Shown: positions 1-9,052 of the stretch, piece after piece
Numbering within the stretch: the first letter of the stretch is position 1
How the letters are laid out: every line of letters begins with the position of its first letter
Assembly (NCBI GenBank): GCA_002435595.1
Contig: DJBL01000091.1
Coordinates: forward strand, 1 to 64,000
DNA: 64,000 bases
Origin: Stenotrophomonas maltophilia
GTDB lineage: Bacteria; Pseudomonadota; Gammaproteobacteria; Xanthomonadales; Xanthomonadaceae
Reading direction: 5' to 3'
Position numbers and translations under genes: made by a program
Notes under the pieces: generated by a model
What the model was told of the DNA's origin: nothing
The model's input: only the letters and a program-made list of their open reading frames with translations
Database searches by the model: none

Positions 1-125
1 TCCGATCTCGGGGCGGCGGTCCTGGCGGCCGGTGCGGCCAGGCCCAGCGGGGCCACGGCCAGCAGCGCCATGCCCACGATCAGGCTGCCCCAGCGCGCGC
101 GGCGCCGACGATCAGTGCAAGTCAT
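1..125 (-). CDS. N-terminus of an exported protein of unknown function (partial)
   Basis: Only the first 41 codons are inside the window; the gene runs off the left edge. The ATG at 125 is followed by a basic start (TDRRRRAR) and a hydrophobic stretch (SLIVGMALLAVAPLGLA) ending in small residues, which looks like a signal peptide. The rest is missing, so the product cannot be named. It is transcribed away from ahcY, and the two share the 292-base region between them. Confidence 0.55.
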   Translation of the reverse strand, partial: MTCTDRRRRARWGSLIVGMALLAVAPLGLAAPAARTAAPRS

Positions 126-210
126 CTTCCATCCTATGTTGATGCAAACCTTGGACCTTAACAGCCGCGGCCCGCCTGCCCCCCTGCCGTTGGTTGGGGG
201 CGGTGCCGGA

Positions 211-241
211 TTCATGCCAATGCGACGCGCCGGGATATAAT
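211..241 (+). promoter_or_regulatory. Candidate sigma70 promoter of the ahcY riboswitch transcript
   Basis: A perfect TATAAT at 236-241 would place the transcript start about 7 bases downstream, just before the riboswitch aptamer. The upstream hexamer is weak (TTCATG at 211-216, 19-base spacing). The fit between start and aptamer is the main support. Confidence 0.55.
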
Positions 242-247
242 GGGCGA

Positions 248-332
248 CCCTCCACCGAGGGGCGCTGCGACCGTTGTGGACTCTGTCCGCCCGGCCAGGC
301 TCGGTGGCCAGGATCGTTCCAACGGCGCCCGG
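248..332 (+). promoter_or_regulatory. SAH riboswitch
   Basis: The conserved parts of the S-adenosylhomocysteine aptamer are readable in order: CCGAGGGGCGCTGCGACC at 255-272, CCAGGCTCGG at 295-304 and AACGGCGCCC at 321-330. GGGCGC (260-265) pairs with GCGCCC (325-330) as the outer stem. CCACCGAG (252-259) pairs with CTCGGTGG (300-307) as the pseudoknot. This family is known to raise expression of SAH-recycling genes when SAH accumulates, and the next gene is SAH hydrolase. Confidence 0.93.
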
Positions 333-381
333 CGATTGCGAGTTCTGCTGTCATGCGGGTGTCCGATTGCCGACATCGCGC

Positions 382-402
382 GTGACGAGCATGGCTCGTC
401 AC
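382..402 (+). promoter_or_regulatory. Leader hairpin between the SAH aptamer and the ahcY ribosome binding site
   Basis: GTGACGAGC and GCTCGTCAC form a perfect 9-base-pair stem around an ATG loop. The stem ends 4 bases before GGAG (407-410), the ahcY ribosome binding site. No U-run follows, so it is not an intrinsic terminator. It may be part of a translational expression platform, which is inference. Confidence 0.5.
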
Positions 403-417
403 TACCGGAGCTTTCCA

Positions 418-1863
<1,446 letters not shown>

Positions 1864-1894
1864 TCGGCCTGCCGATCCTGTTGCGTTGAAAGGG

Positions 1895-1924
1895 AACGGG
1901 CGCCTTCGGGCGCCCGTTTTTTTT
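1895..1924 (+). terminator. Rho-independent terminator of ahcY
   Basis: ACGGGCGCC and GGCGCCCGT pair around a TTCG-like loop, followed by a run of eight T. It lies 32 bases after the ahcY stop and touches the end of the convergent minus-strand gene at 1927. Confidence 0.93.
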
Positions 1925-1926
1925 GC

Positions 1927-3060
1927 TCATCCCGGTGGCGGCCGCAGCTCGCCGCCGATCCAGCGGCCCTGGTCGTCAACGGCCCGCGCCAGCCGGCGCT
2001 CCCTGCCCCACTGCGCATACTCCAGGCGCACCCGGTCCAGCGCCGCCGGCAACGGTGGCAGTGCATCCGGCGCCGGCGCACGCGTCAGGGCGGTATCCAA
2101 CAGGTGCCAGTGATTACCCAGCAACACCCAGCGTTCGTGCCGCACATGCCGGTGCGCACGCGATGGAGTCCACAACTGCACGATTTCGAGGATGGCCTGG
2201 GCGCGCCCTTCCACGATGTGCAGTTCAGGACGCGCGCCACGGCGCATGCATGCCATGACCACCGGGCGCCACGCCCGGAAGACGGCCCAGCCCGCGCCAA
2301 CAGCGGCGAGGAGGGCCAACAACACCCCGCCGACAGGCGAACCGCGCACCAGCACGGTCAGCGCAATGATGGCTGCCATCGCCAGGCTGCCCGCAGCGAC
2401 CGCGCCGAGGACCTGCCACGTCGTGAACGCGACCACCGGCAGCGGCCAGCGCTGCAACGGGGTGCACTGAATCGACGGTGCCGGCTCATCGACCTGCTCC
2501 ACGCCCAGCAGAACATCCGGCGTACCGCGCTCCACGTACACCTGCAGCGGCGTCGCGCGCGGGTACATCACCAGCGCCGTCACGAACGTGTCGTTCAAGC
2601 GGCGAAACCGTGCCGGCAACACCATCACCAGCGGTGACGCCAGGACGACACCCGCCAGGGCGATGCTGCAGCCTTCCCCTGGGTTCCAGAGGGGACCAAG
2701 GGCGGTGCCCGGGCACGCCATGCCCCACGCCTCGCCGCGCCAGAGCGCGCTGGCCAAGGGCGCGATCTTCCTTCCCAGGGAGCGCGCCATTACAAACGCG
2801 GCCAGGAGTGTGCCCAACGCCAATGCCGCGCACAGCCAGGCGATGCCCGGCCATCGCATCCACTGCGTCCATGCCATCCACGTGGTGAGCACCGCCAACC
2901 CCAGCATCAGCGACAGCCCGTACAAGTGGGCCAGCAGGTGCGGCAACCGGCTTCGCAGCGCCTGCCACAGCTGCGCACGCAGCCCATCCCCCAGGGCCAC
3001 GCGTTCGAAGGGCGGGAACGGTTCGCGGTCGGGCACGGCGCATCCTTGCGACTGTTTCAT
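1927..3060 (-). CDS. Multi-pass membrane protein of unknown function
   Basis: I do not recognise the family. The 377-residue product has two hydrophobic segments near residues 42-86, a hydrophobic patch near 125-145, and two more segments around 205-255, followed by a soluble C-terminal region of about 110 residues. The start at 3060 (MKQSQGCAVPD) was preferred over an ATG 27 codons upstream, because that extension is Arg/Cys-rich and unlike a membrane-protein N-terminus. A GTG at codon 10 is another option. It is convergent with ahcY and divergent from ybaK, with no operon partner. Confidence 0.7.
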   Translation of the reverse strand: MKQSQGCAVPDREPFPPFERVALGDGLRAQLWQALRSRLPHLLAHLYGLSLMLGLAVLTTWMAWTQWMRWPGIAWLCAALALGTLLAAFVMARSLGRKIAPLASALWRGEAWGMACPGTALGPLWNPGEGCSIALAGVVLASPLVMVLPARFRRLNDTFVTALVMYPRATPLQVYVERGTPDVLLGVEQVDEPAPSIQCTPLQRWPLPVVAFTTWQVLGAVAAGSLAMAAIIALTVLVRGSPVGGVLLALLAAVGAGWAVFRAWRPVVMACMRRGARPELHIVEGRAQAILEIVQLWTPSRAHRHVRHERWVLLGNHWHLLDTALTRAPAPDALPPLPAALDRVRLEYAQWGRERRLARAVDDQGRWIGGELRPPPG

Positions 3061-3158
3061 CGAGCGCCCGATGCTGATCGGCTGCGCATGCCAGGTCAAG
3101 GCAGCCCGGCAGTCGCCTCGGTCAAGGCAAGGCGCGCGCACCGCGTTAGGATGCGCCC

Positions 3159-3632
3159 ATGACCCCGGCCATCAACCTGCTCAAGAAGCACGGCATCGCC
3201 CACAGCGTGCTGTCCTATCATCACGATCCCGAGGCCGCCTCCTACGGTGGCGAAGCGGTGCAGCAGCTCGGGCTGGACCCGGCGCAGGTGTTCAAGACCC
3301 TGCTGGCCAGCACCGAAAAGCACGAACTGCTGGTGGCCATCGTGCCGGTCAGCGGCACGCTCGACCTGAAGGCGCTGGCCGAGGCCGCCACCTGCAAGAA
3401 GTGCGAGATGGCCGAGGTGGAGCAGGCACAGCGCGCCACCGGCTACCTGGTCGGCGGGATCAGTCCGCTCGGGCAGAAGAAGCGGCATCGCACCTTCCTC
3501 GATGCCAGCGCGCAGGCGCTGCCGGCGGTGCATGTCAGTGCCGGTCGGCGCGGGCTGGAGGTGGCGCTGGCGCCGGCCGACCTGCTGCAGCTCACCGGCG
3601 GCGCATACGCACCGATTGGCAAGTTGCGATGA
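3159..3632 (+). CDS. ybaK: Cys-tRNA(Pro)/Cys-tRNA(Cys) deacylase YbaK
   Basis: Editing enzyme of the YbaK/ProX family. It hydrolyses Cys-tRNA(Pro) made in error by prolyl-tRNA synthetase, acting in trans in the cytoplasm. The 157-residue product matches the family length. It shows the conserved VFKTLL segment near residue 47, the ATCKKCEMA region near 85, and the GYLVGGISPLGQKK stretch near 101-114 that forms the substrate pocket. The next gene starts inside its stop codon (ATGA), so the two are probably co-translated. Confidence 0.93.
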   Translation: MTPAINLLKKHGIAHSVLSYHHDPEAASYGGEAVQQLGLDPAQVFKTLLASTEKHELLVAIVPVSGTLDLKALAEAATCKKCEMAEVEQAQRATGYLVGGISPLGQKKRHRTFLDASAQALPAVHVSAGRRGLEVALAPADLLQLTGGAYAPIGKLR

Positions 3633-4138
3633 TCGGCAGTCTGCTGGAGCGTCTGTTGGGCACGCCGCTGCCGCCGCTGCAGGAAGGCCGCCCCGGCACC
3701 GCCCTGCTACGTGCAGTGGGCAGTGGCGACTACGGGCTGCTGCGCACCGCAGCGGCCACCATCGCGCTCACCCGCGAGGCGGCCTTGCTGGATGACCTGG
3801 CCTTGCAGCTGCCGTATGTGGAGGCGGCCCGGGCCCGCTATACGACCGACCCGAAGGGGATCCGCGAACACTACGAACTGGACTTCGTGCTGCGCAAACT
3901 GCGCCACTGGCGCGACCGCGATGGCTGCCTGTGCCAGCTGTATCCGCACTGGATGCACTACGAGCCCGGGCGCGAGATTGCCAGCGGCCACGTGCTGCCG
4001 CTCGCCACCGGCGTGGCCGAGGACGGCTGGGGCGATACGCAGGACGCCACCTGCACCGTGTGCGGACGCGGATGGCGCTGCACCGACCGCGAGCACCACG
4101 CGCCGTGGTGGGAGTGGAGCCCACTGCCGCAACGCTGA
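3629..4138 (+). CDS. Small protein with a Cys-rich C-terminal cluster, unknown function
   Basis: I cannot place this 169-residue protein in a family. It has no signal peptide or membrane segment. It carries CLC near residue 101 and a C-terminal CTVCGRGWRC, which could bind a metal, and it ends rich in Trp and His. It overlaps ybaK by 4 bases (ATGA), so it is translationally coupled to a tRNA-editing enzyme. A role near translation is possible but unproven. Confidence 0.75.
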   Translation: MIGSLLERLLGTPLPPLQEGRPGTALLRAVGSGDYGLLRTAAATIALTREAALLDDLALQLPYVEAARARYTTDPKGIREHYELDFVLRKLRHWRDRDGCLCQLYPHWMHYEPGREIASGHVLPLATGVAEDGWGDTQDATCTVCGRGWRCTDREHHAPWWEWSPLPQR

Positions 4139-4150
4139 TCGTGTCGCCGG

Positions 4151-4218
4151 GTAGAGCCACGCCATGCGTGGCTGCCGCGATGCCGGAGGCGGTGCAGCCA
4201 CGCCGGGCGTGGCTCTAC
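4151..4218. repeat. SMAG-type (GTAG) repeat pair in inverted orientation
   Basis: Two 25-base palindromic units face each other: 4151-4175 begins GTAGAGCCACGC, and 4194-4218 is nearly its reverse complement and ends GTGGCTCTAC. Each can fold by itself and the pair can form one long hairpin. GTAG-headed units are the hallmark of Stenotrophomonas SMAG elements. It sits between convergent genes, where such repeats usually lie. Confidence 0.85.
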
Positions 4219-4230
4219 CAGGTCATCCGA

Positions 4231-4788
4231 TCACGGCCGCCAGTTGGCATTGCTTTCCCAGAACGCCACCGCGCGCGCGTAGGCCTCGCGTTCCAGCGGC
4301 ACGCCCGAACCGCCCTCGTCCACGCCCAGCGCGTTGCGCATCATGGTGATGGGCGCCATCGGCACTTCGTCCGGTTCGGCAGTGTAGATGCAGCCGACGA
4401 TGCCCCACTCGGCGTCGATCGGCGAGCCCTCCCTGGCCAGCTGTTCAGCGCTGTAGAGGATCACCACCAGGTAGTTCGCGCGCGGCGATTCGACGCCTTC
4501 GAACCAGCGCACCAGCACCGGCAGTTCATTGCGGTTGCGCGCCTCGTAACCGGTGTGCAGCTGGTGCCGGTTGGCGTCGGTGATCGGCACGGTCAGGCAG
4601 CGCGTGCTGGTCCAGTTCTCGTACACGAACAGCTTGCAGAACGGGGCGTAACCGTCGAGCACCTTGAACGGCGCATGCGCGTTGAGGTGCGCCTGGAACT
4701 GCTCGGCGCTGCAGTCCTGGAGGGTGTTGCCGCGTGGGACGCGCGGGAACAGGCGGGGACGGGCGAATTCGGTGAGGACGATGGACAT
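4231..4788 (-). CDS. DUF3228 family protein
   Basis: The 185-residue product resembles the uncharacterised DUF3228 family. It begins MSIVLTEFARPRLFPRVPRG and has the family-like segments AEWGIVGCIYT and PMAPITMMRNALG near the C-terminus, ending in the usual AFWESNANWRP type of tail. It appears cytoplasmic, with no signal peptide. The start at 4788 was chosen because further upstream the frame runs through the region in front of the divergent 4896 gene. No function is established for the family. Confidence 0.8.
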   Translation of the reverse strand: MSIVLTEFARPRLFPRVPRGNTLQDCSAEQFQAHLNAHAPFKVLDGYAPFCKLFVYENWTSTRCLTVPITDANRHQLHTGYEARNRNELPVLVRWFEGVESPRANYLVVILYSAEQLAREGSPIDAEWGIVGCIYTAEPDEVPMAPITMMRNALGVDEGGSGVPLEREAYARAVAFWESNANWRP

Positions 4789-4895
4789 GGGGCACACGGC
4801 GGGAAAACAGGCGCACAGGGTAACCGCCCCGGCATTTGAAATTCGTTTCACAGCGCCTGCGCAGACTGCGCCCACCCATTGAAGGAGCGCGCACC

Positions 4896-6023
4896 ATGAC
4901 CCTGAATTTCCCACGCTGGCTGCTGGTGCTTGCGGCCACCCTGCCCCTGGCCGGCAACGCGTCGACGGCCACCACCCCCACCCCTGCACGCGTATTGCTG
5001 GTGGTCAGCGGTGAAGGACGTGACCACGGCAGGACGCGCCCCGGGTTCGAGATGGACGAGTTCGCGCAGGCCTGGTTGATCCTCCGCCAGAATGGCTTCG
5101 AGATCGACGTGGCCAGCCCCGCCGGCGGCGCGGTGCAGGCCGACAAGTACAACCCGGCCGACGTCTTCAACGCCGCGCTGCTGGCCGACCCACAGGCGGT
5201 GGCGAAGTTGGCCGCGACCTTGCCCACCGCCGCCTTGCGGCCACAGGATTATGCCGGCGTGCTGGTGATCGGTGGCAAAGGCGCGATGTTCGACCTGCCC
5301 GGCGACACCGCCCTGCAGCAGGTGATCGCGCGGATCTGGGACAACGGCGGCGTAGTCGGCGCGGTCTGCCACGGCCCGGCCGCGCTGGCCGAGGTCCGCA
5401 TCGGCGATGGCAGCCGGCTGGTGGACGGGCGGGCGATGACCGGGTTCACCGAAGAGGAAGAAGCGCTGTTCGGCAAGCGCTGGGCGGCCACGTTCGCTTT
5501 CCAGCTGGAGCCGGCACTGCGTGCACGCGGCGCGCGCTGGCAGGAGGCCCCGTTGATGATGCCCAAGGTGGTGGTGGACGGACGCCTGGTGACCGGCCAG
5601 AACCCCTATTCCACCCCCGCGCTGGCCGATGCGTTCGTGCGTGCCAGCGGTCGCGCGCCGGTGGCGCGTACGCCGTGGCGCGACGAGCGCAGCATGGCGT
5701 TGGTGGAGCGGCACCTGCGACACGACCCACGCGTTGCCACCGAGCTGGCGCAGCAGCGCGACGCACTGCATGTCGAGCTGATCGGCATCCTCGGCTACTA
5801 CCAGCTGCAGGCCGCGCAGGACCCTGCTGCCATTGCCGATGCGCTGTCGATCATGCAACTGGCACGCCCTTACATGGAGGAGGCGCAGCTGGATGTGGGC
5901 ATCGCCGAAGCACACTGGCGGCTGGGCCGCACCGAGCAGGCGCGCCAGCACCTGCGGGCACTGCTGGAAAAGCAGCCGTCACTGGAACAAGCTAAGGCCC
6001 TACTTGCCCGCATGCAGCCCTGA
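4896..6023 (+). CDS. Exported DJ-1/PfpI (class I glutamine amidotransferase-like) protein with a helical repeat tail
   Basis: The 375-residue product starts with a signal peptide (LLVLAATLPLAGNAS, residues about 9-24). A DJ-1/PfpI domain follows over about residues 30-245, including GGKGAMFD and the nucleophile elbow GAVCHGPAAL with the expected reactive Cys. The last ~100 residues are alpha-helical and TPR-like (IAEAHWRLGRTEQARQHLRALLEKQPS). Relatives act as Hsp31-type chaperones, glyoxalases or proteases. The start follows GAAGGAG at 4881-4887. The response regulator and kinase genes follow with a 2-base gap and then a 4-base overlap, so the three form one likely operon. Confidence 0.85.
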   Translation: MTLNFPRWLLVLAATLPLAGNASTATTPTPARVLLVVSGEGRDHGRTRPGFEMDEFAQAWLILRQNGFEIDVASPAGGAVQADKYNPADVFNAALLADPQAVAKLAATLPTAALRPQDYAGVLVIGGKGAMFDLPGDTALQQVIARIWDNGGVVGAVCHGPAALAEVRIGDGSRLVDGRAMTGFTEEEEALFGKRWAATFAFQLEPALRARGARWQEAPLMMPKVVVDGRLVTGQNPYSTPALADAFVRASGRAPVARTPWRDERSMALVERHLRHDPRVATELAQQRDALHVELIGILGYYQLQAAQDPAAIADALSIMQLARPYMEEAQLDVGIAEAHWRLGRTEQARQHLRALLEKQPSLEQAKALLARMQP

Positions 6024-6025
6024 CC

Positions 6026-6721
6026 ATGGATGCCGAGCGCCTGCGCCTGCTGTTGATCGAAGACAACCTGCCGCTGGCCTCGGCGATCATCCACATGCTG
6101 GAGGCGCACGGCCACCAGGTGGACTTCGCCGCCGACGGCAACAGCGGCCTGCGCATGGCGCTGGCGGCGCCGCCCGAGGTGCTGCTGCTCGACCTGGGCC
6201 TGCCCGGGCTGGACGGCATCGGCGTGTGCCAGCGGCTGCGCGCCAGCAGCGACCGCCACGTACCGGTGCTGATGCTGACCGCGCGCGACGCCCTGGACGA
6301 CAAGCTGCAGGGCTTCGCCAGCGGCGCCGACGACTACCTGGTCAAACCCTTCGACGATGCCGAGCTGCTGGCGCGTTGCCTGGCGCTGGCACGGCGCCAC
6401 CACATCGGGCAGCCGCACCTGGTGCGGATCGGCTCGCTCAGCGTGGACCGGCGCAGTGGCGCGGCGTGGCGCGACGGCGTGGCGCTGCAGCTGCAGGCGC
6501 ACTCGCTGCCGCAACGCATCCTGCTGGCGCTGGCCGACGCATGGCCACGCACGGTCACCCGCAGCGAACTGATCCAGCGCCTCTGGGGCGATGATCCTCC
6601 GCCGTCGGACCCGCTGCGTTCGCACCTGTACCTGCTGCGGCAGGCACTGGATCGGCCGTTCCAGGGCGAAATGCTGCGCACCGTGCATGGCGTGGGCTTC
6701 CGCCTGGAAGCGACGCCATGA
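6026..6721 (+). CDS. OmpR/PhoB-type response regulator
   Basis: The 231-residue product has an N-terminal receiver domain with acidic residues in LLIEDN, phospho-acceptor Asp56 in LLLDLGLPGLDG, and Lys in DDYLVKPFDD. A C-terminal winged-helix DNA-binding domain follows (SELIQRLWG ... LRSHLYLLRQALD ... TVHGVGFRLE). It should act as a transcription factor phosphorylated by the kinase that starts inside its stop codon. The gene begins 2 bases after the DJ-1-like gene. Its targets are unknown. Confidence 0.93.
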   Translation: MDAERLRLLLIEDNLPLASAIIHMLEAHGHQVDFAADGNSGLRMALAAPPEVLLLDLGLPGLDGIGVCQRLRASSDRHVPVLMLTARDALDDKLQGFASGADDYLVKPFDDAELLARCLALARRHHIGQPHLVRIGSLSVDRRSGAAWRDGVALQLQAHSLPQRILLALADAWPRTVTRSELIQRLWGDDPPPSDPLRSHLYLLRQALDRPFQGEMLRTVHGVGFRLEATP

Positions 6722-8013
6722 GCCGCCCGGTGCAGCGCCTGCGGCGCCGGCTGGTGCTGGCCTTCGCCGCTTTCGCGGTCCTGGTGGCCGCGGTGTTCGG
6801 GATGTACGCCGTGGTGTTCATGTACGCGGTGGAAGACAGCGTGTTCGAGGCACAGCTGGCGCGCGAGGCCGACGCGCTGCGGGCCCGCTACGCGCGCGGC
6901 GGCACCTGGCAGGTGCCTGCCGATACGGGCATCCAGCTGTTCGGCGACCCGGCCGGGTTCCCGGACGACCTGCGCGGCGCTTTCATGCGCGAGCCGTGGC
7001 GCACCGAGTTCGCCGGCGCGGACGGTCGCCACTACCACCTGCGGCGGCTGGATCGGCCGCCGCCGGCCGCGCCGGCATGGCTGGTGGCCGAGGTCAGCAG
7101 GCAACTGGTGGTGCGCCCGATCCGCGACCGGGTCGTGATGCTGCTGGCCTGCACGGCGGTAGTGATGGTACTGCTGGCCGTGGTGCTGGGCGCGTGGCTG
7201 GCGCGGCGCGGCACGCGCCCGCTGTACCGGCTGGTACAACGCGTGGAAGCGCTGCCTCTGCAGCCGCAGGCCGGCAGCACGCTGGCGGCCGGGTTCGAGG
7301 ATGACGAGATCGGCGTACTGGCGCGGGCGCTGGATCGGCTGTCACAGCGCGTGGCCGCGCTGGTGGCACGCGAGCATGCCTTCACCCGCGACGCCAGCCA
7401 TGAACTGCGCACGCCGCTGGCGGTGATCTCCAGTGCCGCCGGACAGTTGCTGGGCGAACCCGGGCTGTCCGAACGGGGCCGCCAGCATGTGCAGCACATC
7501 CGGCTGTCGGCGTTGCAGCTGCAGCAGGCTGTGGCGGCCCTGCTCGCCCTGGCGCGCGAGGACAGCCAGGCGCAGCCCTGTGCGCCGGTGAAGCTGGCGC
7601 CGTTGCTGGAGCGGATCATTGTCGAGCAGGCGCCGTTGCTGGAGACGCGCCCGGTGGAGGTGGAGCTGGCGCTGGCCGACGATGCCACCCTGCTCGCGCC
7701 CGAGGCAGCGCTGCGCATGGTGCTGGCCAACCTGGTCGGCAATGCGTTCGCCCACACCCACCGCGGCCGCGTGCGCATCCACATGGAACACGGCGAGTTG
7801 CAGGTGCTCAACAGTTCGGACGGGGATGCAACGCTGCAGCAGTGGCCGCAGCCACGCCCGTTCGACAAGGGCGAACACAGCCCGGGCAGCGGGCTTGGCC
7901 TGGAAATCATGCGCCGGCTGTGTGACCACCATGGGCTGCGCTTGCGGATCGAACGCGGCGATACCGGCATCTGCGCTGGCCTGCGCGGCGTGGCTCGGCC
8001 GGCGCCCGGCTGA
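6718..8013 (+). CDS. Membrane sensor histidine kinase
   Basis: The 431-residue inner-membrane kinase has membrane spans near residues 11-38 and 139-161 around a periplasmic sensor region of about 100 residues. A HAMP-like linker follows. The H box FTRDASHELRTPL carries phospho-accepting His228. The ATPase domain has an N box (LANLVGNAFAHT) and a G box (GSGLGLEI). ATG and the regulator's TGA overlap by 4 bases, the usual cognate-pair layout. The sensor region has no domain I recognise. Given the upstream gene, sensing of redox or carbonyl stress in the envelope is a guess. Confidence 0.93.
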   Translation: MSRPVQRLRRRLVLAFAAFAVLVAAVFGMYAVVFMYAVEDSVFEAQLAREADALRARYARGGTWQVPADTGIQLFGDPAGFPDDLRGAFMREPWRTEFAGADGRHYHLRRLDRPPPAAPAWLVAEVSRQLVVRPIRDRVVMLLACTAVVMVLLAVVLGAWLARRGTRPLYRLVQRVEALPLQPQAGSTLAAGFEDDEIGVLARALDRLSQRVAALVAREHAFTRDASHELRTPLAVISSAAGQLLGEPGLSERGRQHVQHIRLSALQLQQAVAALLALAREDSQAQPCAPVKLAPLLERIIVEQAPLLETRPVEVELALADDATLLAPEAALRMVLANLVGNAFAHTHRGRVRIHMEHGELQVLNSSDGDATLQQWPQPRPFDKGEHSPGSGLGLEIMRRLCDHHGLRLRIERGDTGICAGLRGVARPAPG

Positions 8014-8051
8014 ATCGAGGGCGCGATGCCGTGCGGCGAGCGTCCACGGGG

Positions 8052-8930
8052 TCAGCGCAGGATCGCCTCCAACGCCACGGCCAGGGTGGGGTACTGGAAC
8101 CGGTAGCCGCCCTGCAGCGCGCGCGCCGGCACCACGTTCTGCCCGGTCAACAGCAGCCCGGCCATCTCCCCGAACGCCAGCTTCAGCGCGAAGGCCGGCG
8201 TGGTCAGCAGCGCTGGCCGGCCCAGCACGCCGGCCAGCGTGCGCGCGAATTGTGCGTTGGTCACCGCCGCCGGCGCGGTGCCGTTGTACGCGCCGCGGGC
8301 GCTGTCGCTGGCCAGCAGCCACAGGATCAGCCCGACCAGGTCGGCGCGGTGGATCCAGCTCATCCATTGCCGGCCATCGCCCATCGGCCCGCCCAGGCCC
8401 AGCCGGAACGGCGGTAGCATCCGCGCCAGCGCGCCGCCGTCACGATCGAGCACGATGCCGGTGCGCAGCACGCAGGTGCGCACGCCCAACGCCTCTGCCT
8501 GGAAGGCCTCGGCCTCCCACTGCCGGCACAGCATCGCGGCGAAGTCATGCCCGGGCGCGGCGGCCTCGTCCAGCGCGGTGGCATCGGCCGGGCCGTAGTA
8601 GCCGATCGCCGAACCAGAGATCAGCACCTGCGGCGGGCCTGGCAACGCCTGCATCCAGGCCAGCAGCGCGCGCGTGGTGCCGATCCGGGAGGCGTGGAAG
8701 GCCTGCTTGCGGGCCTCGGTCCAGCGGCCGTCGGTCAGCGGCTCACCGGCCAGGTTGACCACCGCCTGCACCGGTCCCACGTCCTCCAGCTGGCCCACGT
8801 ACTGCACGCCGGGCGGCGGGGTGCGGCCGGGCGCGCGGGTCAGCACGGTCACGCGGTGCCCCTGTTCCAGCAGCCGTTCGCACAGCTGCCGGCCGATGAA
8901 ACCGGTACCGCCGGTGATCAGGATGTCCAT
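8052..8930 (-). CDS. TIGR01777-type NAD-dependent epimerase (YfcH-like)
   Basis: A short-chain dehydrogenase-like protein of 292 residues. ILITGGTGFIGRQLCERLL at the N-terminus is the dinucleotide-binding Rossmann motif. SGSAIGYYGPADA is the signature of the TIGR01777/YfcH branch, and DUF1731-like sequence ends the protein (PALLTTPAFALKLAFGEMA). The substrate of this branch is not firmly known. The ATG at 8930 puts the Rossmann motif at the very N-terminus; a GTG two codons upstream is possible. It is divergent from metF. Confidence 0.88.
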   Translation of the reverse strand: MDILITGGTGFIGRQLCERLLEQGHRVTVLTRAPGRTPPPGVQYVGQLEDVGPVQAVVNLAGEPLTDGRWTEARKQAFHASRIGTTRALLAWMQALPGPPQVLISGSAIGYYGPADATALDEAAAPGHDFAAMLCRQWEAEAFQAEALGVRTCVLRTGIVLDRDGGALARMLPPFRLGLGGPMGDGRQWMSWIHRADLVGLILWLLASDSARGAYNGTAPAAVTNAQFARTLAGVLGRPALLTTPAFALKLAFGEMAGLLLTGQNVVPARALQGGYRFQYPTLAVALEAILR

Positions 8931-8995
8931 TTTCACTCTGCCCTGTCTGGACAGGCACTGTAATCGACATCGCGTGCAGGCCGGGACAGCACTCT

Positions 8996-9025
8996 TTTAC
9001 ATTCATCGCGATGAAGCGATATGAT
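8996..9025 (+). promoter_or_regulatory. metF promoter with a palindromic operator in the spacer
   Basis: TTTACA (8996-9001) and TATGAT (9020-9025) are separated by 18 bases. The spacer holds the perfect 14-base palindrome TTCATCGCGATGAA (9002-9015). A repressor bound there would block RNA polymerase. The start point near 9032 excludes the ATG at 9011 as the metF start. No MetJ-type box (AGACGTCT) is visible. An ArsR-type SahR or another methionine-cycle regulator is possible but not shown. Confidence 0.65.
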
Positions 9026-9052
9026 GTAGGCACACCCGTCGCCGCCGCCGCC

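Noticed and set aside
274..417. N-terminal extension of AhcY back to about 274
   Set aside because: The extension would be encoded by the riboswitch aptamer, and a good ribosome binding site precedes 418.
9011..9052. ATG at 9011 as the metF start
   Set aside because: It overlaps the -10 element, lies before the expected transcript start, and adds 14 residues not typical of MetF.
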